Below are positions 36,027 through 43,868 of a stretch of 64,000 bases of DNA, piece after piece. This DNA comes from JBBQVS01 sp038211295 (GTDB taxonomy: Bacteria; Chloroflexota; Ktedonobacteria; Ktedonobacterales; Ktedonobacteraceae), in the NCBI GenBank assembly GCA_038211295.1, contig JBBQVS010000006.1, positions 1 through 64,000 on the forward strand, read 5' to 3'. The notes beneath the pieces were generated by a model, which saw nothing but the letters and a program-made list of their open reading frames with translations, was not told the DNA's origin and ran no database searches. Made by a program: the position numbers and the translations under genes. Position 1 is the stretch's first letter; each line of letters starts with the position of its first letter.

Positions 36027-36914
36027 TCATTGATGTGGAGTTAAAACCGCGCTGAACCCAGGCCACATACCGAGGAACATACTGTACGACATACGTTGGA
36101 AATTCGCGCGTGAGGAGTCAACAATATACACATACTGGCTATCACCGCCACGCACAACAAAGATATGTCCGCCCGGATAATAGAAGCCATCGCGTACACC
36201 CACAATAACAGGTTGTCCTTTATTGCTCAGAGTGATGATATCTTGAAGGGTGCGTGTATGATTGGCACTTGTATCGAAGCCGTAGTAGGAAGCGGTCGTT
36301 GCGATGCCTTCCTCGCGTAAAAGGCCGAGGTTGACATCATACACGCCCAGGTTCGCCTCTTCTTGCAAAACGTCGCCCGGAATAAGATTTTTCCCATAGG
36401 CGTTCATAACCATCGTCATTGCGATGCCGGAACAAGATGAATACGACCATACCTGCCATTGATAGTCTGTGCGGTACGCCAAGCGTGCGGCAGAGTCAAT
36501 GCGAACGATGCGGGCACTGGCTCCCCCCGGCAAAACCTGTACAGGTACTGGTGCGTTTTGCGCGGATGTTTTTACGTCGTTTGGTTGCACAATGCTCAGG
36601 AAAGAGAAACCAATTCCTTTGGTAAGGAGTCGTAATCGTCCTTCTGTTAGGCCGTCCTGCAAAAAGAGCGCGAGCAACACCATAACAATAAAGCCCAACG
36701 AAACAAGAGTACGGCGGCGTGTGTACCAGGAGGCAGGCAAGTAAAACGCCGAAGGATGCTCTATTTTAGCAAGTGGATGTGTTTCGGCAGATGCTTGTTG
36801 CTTCACAAGTTGCTTCGTATGGCGTACACGTGCGAGCCATCCGCCAACAATAAAACTCGCGACCATAGCGATCATAAGTAGAAGCAGCAAAGCCGTGACA
36901 ACGGCAGACAACAT
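36027..36914 (-). CDS. Membrane-anchored C39-like cysteine peptidase
   Basis: 295-aa protein with two N-terminal membrane helices (about 5-28 and 68-85) and a C-terminal papain-like domain of the C39_2 type. The probable nucleophile is the second Cys-centre in 'SYSSCSGIAMTMVMNAYG'; the His lies in 'GGHIFVVRGGDSQYVYIVDS' together with the Asp. Members of this group are encoded near envelope genes and their substrates are mostly unknown; peptide-exporter fusion is absent. The 240-bp gap before it (35787-36026) shows only a weak hairpin at 35936-35949. Confidence 0.75.
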   Translation of the reverse strand: MLSAVVTALLLLLMIAMVASFIVGGWLARVRHTKQLVKQQASAETHPLAKIEHPSAFYLPASWYTRRRTLVSLGFIVMVLLALFLQDGLTEGRLRLLTKGIGFSFLSIVQPNDVKTSAQNAPVPVQVLPGGASARIVRIDSAARLAYRTDYQWQVWSYSSCSGIAMTMVMNAYGKNLIPGDVLQEEANLGVYDVNLGLLREEGIATTASYYGFDTSANHTRTLQDIITLSNKGQPVIVGVRDGFYYPGGHIFVVRGGDSQYVYIVDSSRANFQRMSYSMFLGMWPGFSAVLTPHQ

Positions 36915-37131
36915 ACGTTACCCTCACATACAAAATTTTAGTTCTCTCTTCTCTTCACTACTATAACGTATGTTTTTGTCAGATAGCCGTATTTCTATAA
37001 AAAACTACCCGATATGGCTATATTTCTATGCACGAATACAACGGAGTATAAGGAAAACGGAAGAGTCTCCCTGTTTACGTCATGAAAGAGCGTAAGCGGC
37101 AAGAAGGATAGTACAGCAAGGGGAAACAGTA

Positions 37132-37181
37132 GGGGCGAGGAAGCACGGCGGATGCTTGTCCTCGCCATGTTTCCTCGCCCC
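37132..37181. terminator. Hairpin after the DEAD-box helicase gene
   Basis: GGGGCGAGGAA (37132-37142) pairs perfectly with TTCCTCGCCCC (37171-37181), 18 nt beyond the helicase stop. No T-run follows on either strand, so it may act as an mRNA stabiliser or a weak terminator. Confidence 0.5.
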
Positions 37182-37198
37182 ACCCTCACCTCAGCACA

Positions 37199-38923
37199 TT
37201 AACGACCAGCGAAACGTTTGGTCGCGGTAGTGCGTCGTGCCTGCCCTGCGGATGTCGCGCCAAGTCTTCTTTTGCCGGTGCGTTGTTTTGGCTCCGTTGC
37301 CACAAAAACAGGAGTCTTGCGTGTACCTGGCGTTCTGCCAAAACTGGACGACGCTCCTCTTCGGCTATCTCTGGCACGTTCAGAATAGGGACGTTCTGAC
37401 TGAGAGAAACCTTCGGATTGTCTCGCAGGTGTTTCGCGATTACTGTTCTCCACAAATGGCTTCTTGTTCTCCACATTTGTACGCACAAATTTCCCTTGCT
37501 CTTGGTCGGGGGCGAAGCGTTCGCGTGCGGGTCGTTGCTCATTGTTTGACTCGGATGGGAAATGGCGGCGTTCACGGCGCGGCTGTCGCTCATCGCTCTG
37601 CTCTGGCGCGAAACGCTCGTGTTCGCGTACTGGTTGTTGCTCGTCGCCTGGCTCGGACGGGAAGCGGCGGCGTTCGCGGCGCGGCTGTCGCTCATCGCTT
37701 GGTTCGGACGGGAAGCGGCGGCGTTCGTGTATCGGACGCGCGTTGCTCTGCTCACGCTCCACAGGAAGAACTTCCAGTGGCACGGGTGCGATGGAGGTAT
37801 TGAGGGCATCCGGGTCAATAGCAAGCCGTTGCAGTGTGACTGGCGTTCCCAGACTCCGTGCCATGTGACGCCACTTGGAGAGGTCTGATGGAGCAAGCAG
37901 CGTAATCGCTTTGCCCTGTTTTCCCATTCTACCGGTGCGTCCGATGCGGTGAGTGAAAAGGTCGCTCGACTCCGGTAGCTCGTAGTTGATAACTTGATAG
38001 ATGTCCTTGATATCCAGGCCACGCGCGGCCACATTTGTTGCAAGCAACGTTTGCACTTGCCCACGTCGGAATGCGGTAAGCACATCTTCACGCGCACGCT
38101 GGCTCTTGTCGCCGTGTAGTGTTCCCACAGCGAAGCCCAGTTTGGTGAGATGTTTGCCAAGTTTCTCGACGCCGAATTTTGTTCTGCCGAAAATCAGGCT
38201 ACTCTCTCCTGCGGCTGAGTGCAAGAGCGTACACAGTGCGGCCAGTTTCTGGTCTTGCGGCACCTGATACGCGATCTGTTCAATCGTGCTTTGTTCACCC
38301 TCACCGAGGGTAATTGAGACATGAACGGGGTTTTTGAGGAACTTTTTCTGAAGCTTCTCAATCCAATCGGGCATTGTCGCAGAGAAAAGGGCCATCTGCC
38401 GTGTGTCGGGTGTGGTTGTCAGTATCTCTTCAATCGCCGATGCGAAACCAATATCCAGCATCTGGTCAGCCTCGTCCAACACACAGAGCCGCAACTGGCT
38501 CAGTACCAGTGTACCGCGCTCCAAGTGATCTTGAACACGCCCTGGTGTGCCTACAATAATCTGTGAGCCATAGCGTAACGCTGACATCTGGCTGCTATAG
38601 GGGCGTCCCCCTACCAGCAGTGCTGTCGCGAGTCTCTTACCTGCTCCCAGCTTGCTCAAAACCTCGCTCACCTGTACTGCCAGTTCGCGGGTTGGCACAA
38701 GTACGAGTGCTTGTACAACGCGCTCTTTGGACAGCCGCTCCACTAGAGGAATACCATAGGCAAGGGTCTTACCTGAGCCTGTGGCTGACTGACCGATCAG
38801 GTCGTTTCCGGCAAGTAGCGCGGGAATAGCCTGAGCTTGAATAGGTGTGGGTTCTGTAATATCCATATTTGCAAGAGCCGCGCGTGTCGCGGGCTGCAAC
38901 GAAAAATCATCAAAAGATGGCAT
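37199..38923 (-). CDS. DEAD-box RNA helicase with Arg-rich repeat tail
   Basis: ATP-dependent RNA helicase, 574 aa. All core motifs are present: Q motif region 'EPTPIQAQAIPALLAG', 'ATGSGKT', 'PTREL', 'GTPGRV', 'VLDEADQML', 'SAT' and 'HRIGRTGRMG'. The last ~190 residues are disordered, with at least four units of the pattern RRxFPSEx..DEQQPxRE and a basic end ('RRLGATSAGQARRTTATKR'), as in cold-shock helicases of the CsdA/CshA group. Start 38923 follows GAGAGGAC; the longer frame to 39028 runs through the leader hairpin. A role in ribosome assembly or mRNA decay is inferred from the family. Confidence 0.92.
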   Translation of the reverse strand: MPSFDDFSLQPATRAALANMDITEPTPIQAQAIPALLAGNDLIGQSATGSGKTLAYGIPLVERLSKERVVQALVLVPTRELAVQVSEVLSKLGAGKRLATALLVGGRPYSSQMSALRYGSQIIVGTPGRVQDHLERGTLVLSQLRLCVLDEADQMLDIGFASAIEEILTTTPDTRQMALFSATMPDWIEKLQKKFLKNPVHVSITLGEGEQSTIEQIAYQVPQDQKLAALCTLLHSAAGESSLIFGRTKFGVEKLGKHLTKLGFAVGTLHGDKSQRAREDVLTAFRRGQVQTLLATNVAARGLDIKDIYQVINYELPESSDLFTHRIGRTGRMGKQGKAITLLAPSDLSKWRHMARSLGTPVTLQRLAIDPDALNTSIAPVPLEVLPVEREQSNARPIHERRRFPSEPSDERQPRRERRRFPSEPGDEQQPVREHERFAPEQSDERQPRRERRHFPSESNNEQRPARERFAPDQEQGKFVRTNVENKKPFVENSNRETPARQSEGFSQSERPYSERARDSRRGASSSFGRTPGTRKTPVFVATEPKQRTGKRRLGATSAGQARRTTATKRFAGR

Positions 38924-38959
38924 GAAAAGTCCTCTCGCCAATGCGCCTCTTGTGAGGGC

Positions 38960-38999
38960 GGTACAGGTCTCTGAAGGCACTATGCCGTCAGAGAGTACC
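38960..38999 (-). promoter_or_regulatory. Structured leader of the helicase mRNA
   Basis: On the minus strand the helicase leader folds into a nested stem: GGTAC with GTACC, CTCTGA with TCAGAG, and GGCA with TGCC around a 3-nt loop, 37 nt upstream of the start codon. Cold-shock helicase genes in other bacteria have regulated long leaders; a similar role is inferred here. The remainder of the gap to 39288 holds a TATAAT box at 39263-39268 for the DUF72 gene and nothing else I recognise. Confidence 0.5.
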
Positions 39000-39288
39000 A
39001 GGAGCAGACCGTAGGGATACGGGAGCAATACTGCTAGCTGATAGTAGATAAAACATGTATGCAGGAAGAGGTTATTCTACAGAGGACTGCTCAAATCTCT
39101 TTAGCGTCTTTATCGGGGAACAGGATGTACTAGTAGTCTGCTCCATGCGTGCAAACAGTTATAACTTCCGCATTATATCTGATCGAGAGCAAAGAGTCAA
39201 GTGCAAGAGCAGCAAGGACTGGTTTTCTTTCTACTCCTCTACATCATCGTGGTTTTTCTTGTTATAATAGGGGAAAAAGGGAAGAAGT

Positions 39289-40152
39289 ATGCTGTACATT
39301 GGTTGCCCCGCATGGGGCTACAAAGAATGGGTGGGGCAGAATGGTTTTTTTCCACCTAAGACACCGGCAAGCGAGTTTTTGCGCCTCTATAGCAGAAAGC
39401 TTTTGACAGTTGAAGGTAACACCACATTTTACGCGGTACCTTCCCATGAGACGGTTGCCCGTTGGCGAGAGGAGACCCCAGAAACGTTTCGTTTCTGTCC
39501 AAAAGTTGTGAAAAGCATTAGCCATGAACCGCATTTGGAGCACCAGCAGGCGGCGACGCTTGCGTTTGTGGAACGGATGCGTGGATTTGGCACGCGACTG
39601 GGGCCAATTTTTCTCCAACTTCCACCTACGTTCACGCCAAGTTCCCTTCCCGCACTAGAGACATTTCTTGCTTTCTGGCCCGCTGATGTACGACTCGCGG
39701 TTGAGGTGCGCCACGCTGCGTTCTATACAGAAAAAATGGCGGAAACACTTGATACTCTGCTTCATCGCTACAACGTGGGGCGTGTGCTAATGGACACGCG
39801 TCCTATCCGCACAGGTACAGCAAAAGAGCAACAGATGTTGCAAGCACGCGAACGCAAGCCAAATCTCCCATTGCACATTGTTACAACGACTGATTTCGCC
39901 TTTGTACGATACATTGGACATCCAAGCATGGAGGTCAACGCGCCACTCCTTGACGTGTGGGCGCAACAACTGAGTCAATGGCTGACACAAGGCTTGACGC
40001 TCTATGTGTTTTGCCACTGCCCTTTTGAGGAACATTCACCCACTATTTGCGCTGAACTTTATCAACGCGTTAGGAGCTTAGTGTCCCTTCCGGCATTGCC
40101 TGAGATTGTAAAGAATGCTGATACGACCCTTGAGCAGGGACGCCTACTTTGA
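39289..40152 (+). CDS. DUF72-family protein (YecE-like)
   Basis: 287-aa TIM-barrel-like protein of the DUF72 family. Recognised by the N-terminal 'IGCPAWGYKEWVGQNGFFP', 'YSRKLLTVEGNTTFYAVPS' and 'RFCPKVVKSISH', and the later 'VRYIGHP'. The biochemical function of the family is unknown. The ATG at 39289 follows AAGGGAAG, with TATAAT at 39263-39268. Its end overlaps the 3' end of the glycosyltransferase pseudogene by 9 nt. Confidence 0.85.
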   Translation: MLYIGCPAWGYKEWVGQNGFFPPKTPASEFLRLYSRKLLTVEGNTTFYAVPSHETVARWREETPETFRFCPKVVKSISHEPHLEHQQAATLAFVERMRGFGTRLGPIFLQLPPTFTPSSLPALETFLAFWPADVRLAVEVRHAAFYTEKMAETLDTLLHRYNVGRVLMDTRPIRTGTAKEQQMLQARERKPNLPLHIVTTTDFAFVRYIGHPSMEVNAPLLDVWAQQLSQWLTQGLTLYVFCHCPFEEHSPTICAELYQRVRSLVSLPALPEIVKNADTTLEQGRLL

Positions 40153-41309
40153 GTGGCCCGGAGAAGTCGAGATGTGAACAGGCTGATAGTGGGGAAGATT
40201 TGACGTTACCCGTATTGCTTTTACCTTCGCGGAAGCAATAACCTTTCTATAGACACTTGCGTATGCTTGTTCCATTGCTCGCACAGAAAAGTGTTGTAAC
40301 GCGTGGTCACGTACAGCAGTGCGGTCAAGTGCGATAAGCTGTGGGACACATGCGATCATCTCGGCGAGCGTGTTGACAAGAAAACCGCTTTCCCCTTGCG
40401 CGATAATCTCAGGGGCAGCACCACGCGCGAATGAAATCACGGGGCAACCTACCGCCATCGCTTCGATCATCACCATACCAAATGGCTCTTCCCACTGAAT
40501 GGGATTAAAAAAGCCGCGTGCGCGACTCAGTAAATTAATCTTTTGTTTTGTATTCACGGGACCAATATATTGTATCTGTTCGCCGTCGATGTACGGTTTT
40601 ATACGCTCCTCAAAGTAGTTCACGGACTCCATGATATGTTTATCAATAATGCCCGCAAGTACGAGCGGTACACCCGCTTCTCGCGCTGCTTTAATCGCAA
40701 GATGAGCACCTTTTTCTGGCACGAAACGACCTAACCATATGACGAAGTTTTCTGGCTCTTTTACTATCTGCCGAAAAAAAATCATTGGTAGGCCGTGATG
40801 GACAATACTAACGAAGTTAAGCGGATATGAAGCATCTTTACGAGCATTCTCGCTAATCGCGACCATCGGCTCTGGCAGGAACCATTCTTTATAGTATTCG
40901 TCCGCATCGCCAGTTCAGGACTGTACGCGGTCAAAGGGAAAGTGACTATGGAGTGTTGTAACACGAGGAGTCGCGAGTGAGGCCATGAGTGGAAACAGGT
41001 ACATATCCGCGCTAGAGGAAAGGTGTAAATGTACAATATCGAAATTGTGTTCTTGTATATATTCGACGGACTTATGAAGATGATAATATGCTTTGAGATG
41101 CTCCTGCCAGGGTACACCTGAATCGATAAGTAATTGTGGGAAAAACGATACGAGGTTCGCGGATGTCTTGGCGTCGCCAGGCGCGAAGAGCGTCATGCTG
41201 TGACCTTCGGCGACTTGTTCTTCTACGAGATTGGCGATGACACTTCTGTGCCACCATAGTTTTTGGGTGGAATACCTATCCAGGGGGGAGCGATATGTGC
41301 AATTTTTAT
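40144..41309 (-). pseudogene. Decayed GT4-family glycosyltransferase (three lesions)
   Basis: Remains of a GT-B fold glycosyltransferase of about 388 aa. The normal N terminus can be read from 41306 as 'KIAHIAPPWIGIPPKNYGGT', but the preceding codon, 5 nt after AAAGGA (41315-41320), is ATA (41307-41309) rather than ATG. A one-base loss at about 41239-41243 shifts the frame after 'GGTEV'; the next frame continues 'VIANLVEEQVAEGH'. At 40915-40917 an in-frame TGA follows 'DRVQS', after which the same frame continues 'TGDADEYYKEWFLPEPMVAI'; Trp (TGG) is the likely ancestral codon. The C-terminal domain is otherwise intact, with 'LGRFVPEKG' and 'EEPFGMVMIEAMAVGCPV'. It may still be translated in part. 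Confidence 0.85.
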
Positions 41310-41430
41310 ACTTGTCCTTTACTAAAAGCATACACGTAACAGTCATGCAGTACCTTTAACAACTGTTGTAAGCCACTCTATCATAGACACGGATGGACAA
41401 AGAAAAAAGTTTCCTTGCCCTCTCCTGACC

Positions 41431-41483
41431 AAAAAGCATGGTCTCCAGTGCCACTCATTATGAGTGGACGTTGGAGACCATGC
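41431..41483 (-). terminator. Intrinsic terminator read on the minus strand
   Basis: Read on the minus strand, GCATGGTCTCCA (41483-41472) pairs with TGGAGACCATGC (41447-41436), with an inner CCACTCAT/ATGAGTGG stem, and is directly followed by TTTTT (41435-41431). It ends a minus-strand transcript that contains the structured region at 41487-41734. Confidence 0.8.
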
Positions 41484-41486
41484 TCA

Positions 41487-41734
41487 GGACAAGAGAGAGA
41501 AGGAGAAGGATGTCTGTTACATCTCGACTTCTCTTCGTCATCAAACCCCATGAGTAGAACGTAGGGGCTTGTCCCTAACTCTTTCGATACAACGGCACAG
41601 GAGTCGAGACATGAATTTATAGAATTTGTGATACCCACTTCAAGGTCTCAGAGTTGTAGAGGCGGCAACGGTCTGAAGCGTGACTGCATTATGGCTACCT
41701 CTACACCATCCCCCCCTGCAACCCGGTATCACAA
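41487..41734 (-). ncRNA. Candidate structured non-coding RNA or leader RNA
   Basis: No protein gene lies between 41310 and 41924. Two closed domains can be drawn. Domain 1 is closed by TTGTGATACC (41626-41635) with GGTATCACAA (41725-41734) and holds an inner TGTAGAGG/CCTCTACA stem (41655-41662, 41698-41705). Domain 2 is closed by GGACAAG (41487-41493) with CTTGTCC (41568-41574) and contains two inner hairpins: GAGAAG-GATGT with ACATC...CTTCTC (41503-41533), and CCCC/GGGG (41546-41549, 41564-41567), giving a three-way junction. A minus-strand terminator follows at once. It matches no RNA class I know: not rnpB, ssrA, 6S, SRP RNA or T-box. It could be a free RNA or an attenuator leader of the decayed GT4 gene 120 nt downstream. 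Confidence 0.55.
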
Positions 41735-41924
41735 TAGACTACGCTATACACTACAAACTGGATTACTTTCTCTCCAACTGATTTTTACTAATTTCTGCAA
41801 CTGAGTAGGAGTACCTTACACTATTTATGACAGACCATATTTAGTAAGAAAGAGCATATTTATAGAGTTCCACTTCGGTGGTTGTTTCTCTTGACTTCTA
41901 GCATACAGTATGCAATGATAAGCA

Positions 41925-42455
41925 TTATTTGGCGATATCAGGAAGGGGAAATGCACGCTTTTCCATCTGCTCAAATGCAGTACGTAGTGAATGAGGAATT
42001 GGGTGAGGCCGACCAGTACGGTAGTTACACCAGACCAGTATAGAACGTCCAGAGGCAAAGATGCGTTCGGGTTCCTGTATCTCTCGTATCTGATGCTCCA
42101 TCACAAAGCTTGTACGACCAACGCTCGCGACACGCACACCGACCTCCACGCGGTCTGAACGCACAAGAGGCAATTCGTAAGTGCATGTCACCTCTTTAAC
42201 AAGGATACCGTATTGACTACCGAGTGGGCCGATCTGAATGCGCGGATTGCGGGGTGATTGCGAAATCCCACTCTCTCCGTGTTGATGTTCTTCTTGCGAA
42301 GGCCATTGCTGTAGCCAGGGATCAAGTCGATCAAAGTAATAGCTTCTTGCTTCTTCATAGTACGTGAAGTAGACTGTATTATTCACATGGGCCAGTGGGT
42401 CAAGATCACGAAAGCGAATATGAATGGGATACCAGCAGGGAAATACTGTACTCAT
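41925..42455 (-). CDS. Acyl-CoA thioesterase, hotdog fold (4HBT/YbgC-like)
   Basis: 176-aa hotdog-fold thioesterase. The family motif is 'RFRDLDPLAHVNNTVYFTYYEEAR', with the catalytic Asp in the DxxxHVNN segment. An insert of about 30 residues ('WPSQEEHQHGESGISQSPRN') lies between the first helix and strand two. Such enzymes cleave 4-hydroxybenzoyl-CoA or short acyl-CoAs. The start at 42455 ('MSTVFPCW') is chosen by family alignment; the SD is not well placed, and upstream starts in frame to 42530 cannot be excluded. Confidence 0.82.
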   Translation of the reverse strand: MSTVFPCWYPIHIRFRDLDPLAHVNNTVYFTYYEEARSYYFDRLDPWLQQWPSQEEHQHGESGISQSPRNPRIQIGPLGSQYGILVKEVTCTYELPLVRSDRVEVGVRVASVGRTSFVMEHQIREIQEPERIFASGRSILVWCNYRTGRPHPIPHSLRTAFEQMEKRAFPLPDIAK

Positions 42456-42679
42456 AAACGTTTTATACACTCCTGTTACTACTACTAAATTATTTTGTTT
42501 ACATCTTAGCAGAAGAGCGGGATAAGACACAATACTTTAAGAGGAGAGAGAGAAAGCAGCGAAGCTTTGCGGTATATGCACGTTCTATTTTATCTATTTG
42601 GCCTAGAAAACATAAAAATATACCCTATTGCATTCTATCAAACGTGCTGTACTCAGGGATACAACTAAAGAAGGGCAAG

Positions 42680-43315
42680 ATGGATAAATTTACTCTTGAC
42701 AACTCCGATGACGTACAGACGTCGGGTATGGTTTCTATACCGATTGAGGAACTCAGCGATGAGACACTTATTCATGCTATCGCGGGTGGCGCGGTGTGGG
42801 CGATGGAGCCGTTATATCAACGCTACAGTCGCATTCTCTACTCGCTCGCGTACCGCATGGTCTCCGATCACCAGATAGCGGAGGACTTGCTGCAAGATGC
42901 GTTTCTCGCGGTATGGAAGCGTGCGACTTCGTATTCGGCGCAATCAGGGGCCGTGCGTAGTTGGCTTGTCTCAATCATTCATCACCGCACCATTGACTAT
43001 TTACGCGGTGTCCGACGCCGTTCCGTGTTGAAAGAGGCAACGTGGGAAGAGGTTGACCGCGATGAGCGCACGGCGCAGCCAGACGCGTGGGAGGGCGCAT
43101 GGCAATCCATTCAAAGCGATCAGGTACGTGCCGCATTGATGCAGTTACCAACAGAGCAGCGTATGGTGATTGAGCTTGCATATTTTCAAGGGTGGACGCA
43201 TTCTGAAATCGCGGAAGGATGCCAGATACCGCTGGGAACGGTCAAGGCGCGTATGCGGCTCGGTATCACCCGCTTGAAACGCGTCCTTGCTCAAATGGGG
43301 GTGACAGAGTTATAG
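42680..43315 (+). CDS. ECF-type RNA polymerase sigma factor
   Basis: 211-aa sigma-70 family protein with region 2 ('LYQRYSRILYSLAYRMVSDH', 'AEDLLQDAFLAVWKRA') and region 4 ('LMQLPTEQRMVIELAYFQGW', 'TVKARMRLGITRLKRVL'). Region 3 is absent, as in ECF sigmas. The ATG at 42680 follows AAGAAGGG. No anti-sigma gene is adjacent: the next gene lies on the other strand. Control must therefore come from elsewhere or from transcription. Confidence 0.92.
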   Translation: MDKFTLDNSDDVQTSGMVSIPIEELSDETLIHAIAGGAVWAMEPLYQRYSRILYSLAYRMVSDHQIAEDLLQDAFLAVWKRATSYSAQSGAVRSWLVSIIHHRTIDYLRGVRRRSVLKEATWEEVDRDERTAQPDAWEGAWQSIQSDQVRAALMQLPTEQRMVIELAYFQGWTHSEIAEGCQIPLGTVKARMRLGITRLKRVLAQMGVTEL

Positions 43316-43346
43316 AGCCGTCCGCACGTTTTGTCGCGACGGCTCT
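43314..43346 (+). terminator. Hairpin after the sigma factor gene
   Basis: AGAGCCGTC (43314-43322) pairs with GACGGCTCT (43338-43346), overlapping the stop codon; only GTTC follows, so it is a weak intrinsic terminator at best. Confidence 0.5.
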
Positions 43347-43370
43347 GTTCAAAAAGCAAAGCAACGGATT

Positions 43371-43598
43371 CTAGGAAAGCTGTTTTGCTACGGTGTACCC
43401 TTCTTCATCCAGCGTGCTCTCGATTTCGTGCATCGAAATGAGATCGGGGTTGTACCGCACATGCACGGTCTTCGTTGGAATGTCCGTTGTGACATGCTCA
43501 ACACCAGACACTCTGCCTAAAGACGTGTTAATTGTTTTTACACAATGCTCGCAACTCACATCGGGAACCGAAAGCACTACATCTTGTACTGATGCCAT
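43371..43598 (-). CDS. copZ: CopZ-like copper chaperone (HMA domain)
   Basis: 75-aa single heavy-metal-associated domain with the metal-binding CxxC in 'VPDVSCEHCVKTIN'; the fold is complete (ferredoxin-like, 'VSGVEHVTTDIPTKTVHVRY'). It would carry Cu(I) in the cytoplasm. A CsoR-like operator lies inside its promoter, which supports copper rather than another metal. No copA or csoR gene is in the window. Confidence 0.88.
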   Translation of the reverse strand: MASVQDVVLSVPDVSCEHCVKTINTSLGRVSGVEHVTTDIPTKTVHVRYNPDLISMHEIESTLDEEGYTVAKQLS

Positions 43599-43652
43599 GA
43601 GAATACTCCTTTTGTCCTATCCGCCTGTACACAACACGAGGCGACACTCTTC

Positions 43653-43682
43653 ACTATAGCATACCCCCCTGGGGTGGGTCAA
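43653..43682 (-). promoter_or_regulatory. copZ promoter with CsoR-like operator
   Basis: On the minus strand TTGACC (43677-43682) and TATAGT (43653-43658) are 18 nt apart. The spacer is filled by a G/C-tract pseudo-palindrome, TACCCCCCTGGGGTGGG on the plus strand (43662-43678), which resembles operators of the copper-sensing repressor CsoR. A repressor bound there would block RNA polymerase until copper is present. Confidence 0.65.
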
Positions 43683-43868
43683 GTCAAGCAAGAAAAGAGA
43701 AACGTTTAGCAAGTGGACGGCCCTTGCCTATGAGGAATGCGCTAGGATAGTAGAGACAGAGTGGTTATGTGTCTTGCCATGCTCTTCCTGACCAGTGTGT
43801 CGGTCATGTTTTGTTGCTTTCTGTACACAAACTATGCTACCATCGCCTCGAAGACTCTAACTCTACAT

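Noticed and set aside
36995..37189. 64-codon minus-strand frame before the C39-like gene
   Set aside because: It runs through a terminator-like hairpin, lacks an SD and has no family resemblance.
37186..38160. Long overlapping minus-strand frame (324 codons) inside the helicase gene
   Set aside because: It is a shadow of the repeat-rich, Arg-coding end of the helicase; the helicase frame has all family motifs and this one has none.
40915..40917. Selenocysteine codon
   Set aside because: Trp is the likely ancestral residue, no SECIS-like hairpin was seen right after it, and the gene has two other lesions.
41381..41638. 85-codon minus-strand frame
   Set aside because: It covers the intrinsic terminator and structured RNA domains, so the sequence is better explained as RNA.
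41626..41734. Possible tRNA in the structured region (TGGTGTAGAGGTAGCC on the minus strand)
   Set aside because: No T-loop GGTTCGAATCC-type sequence, no valid anticodon arm and no acceptor pairing.
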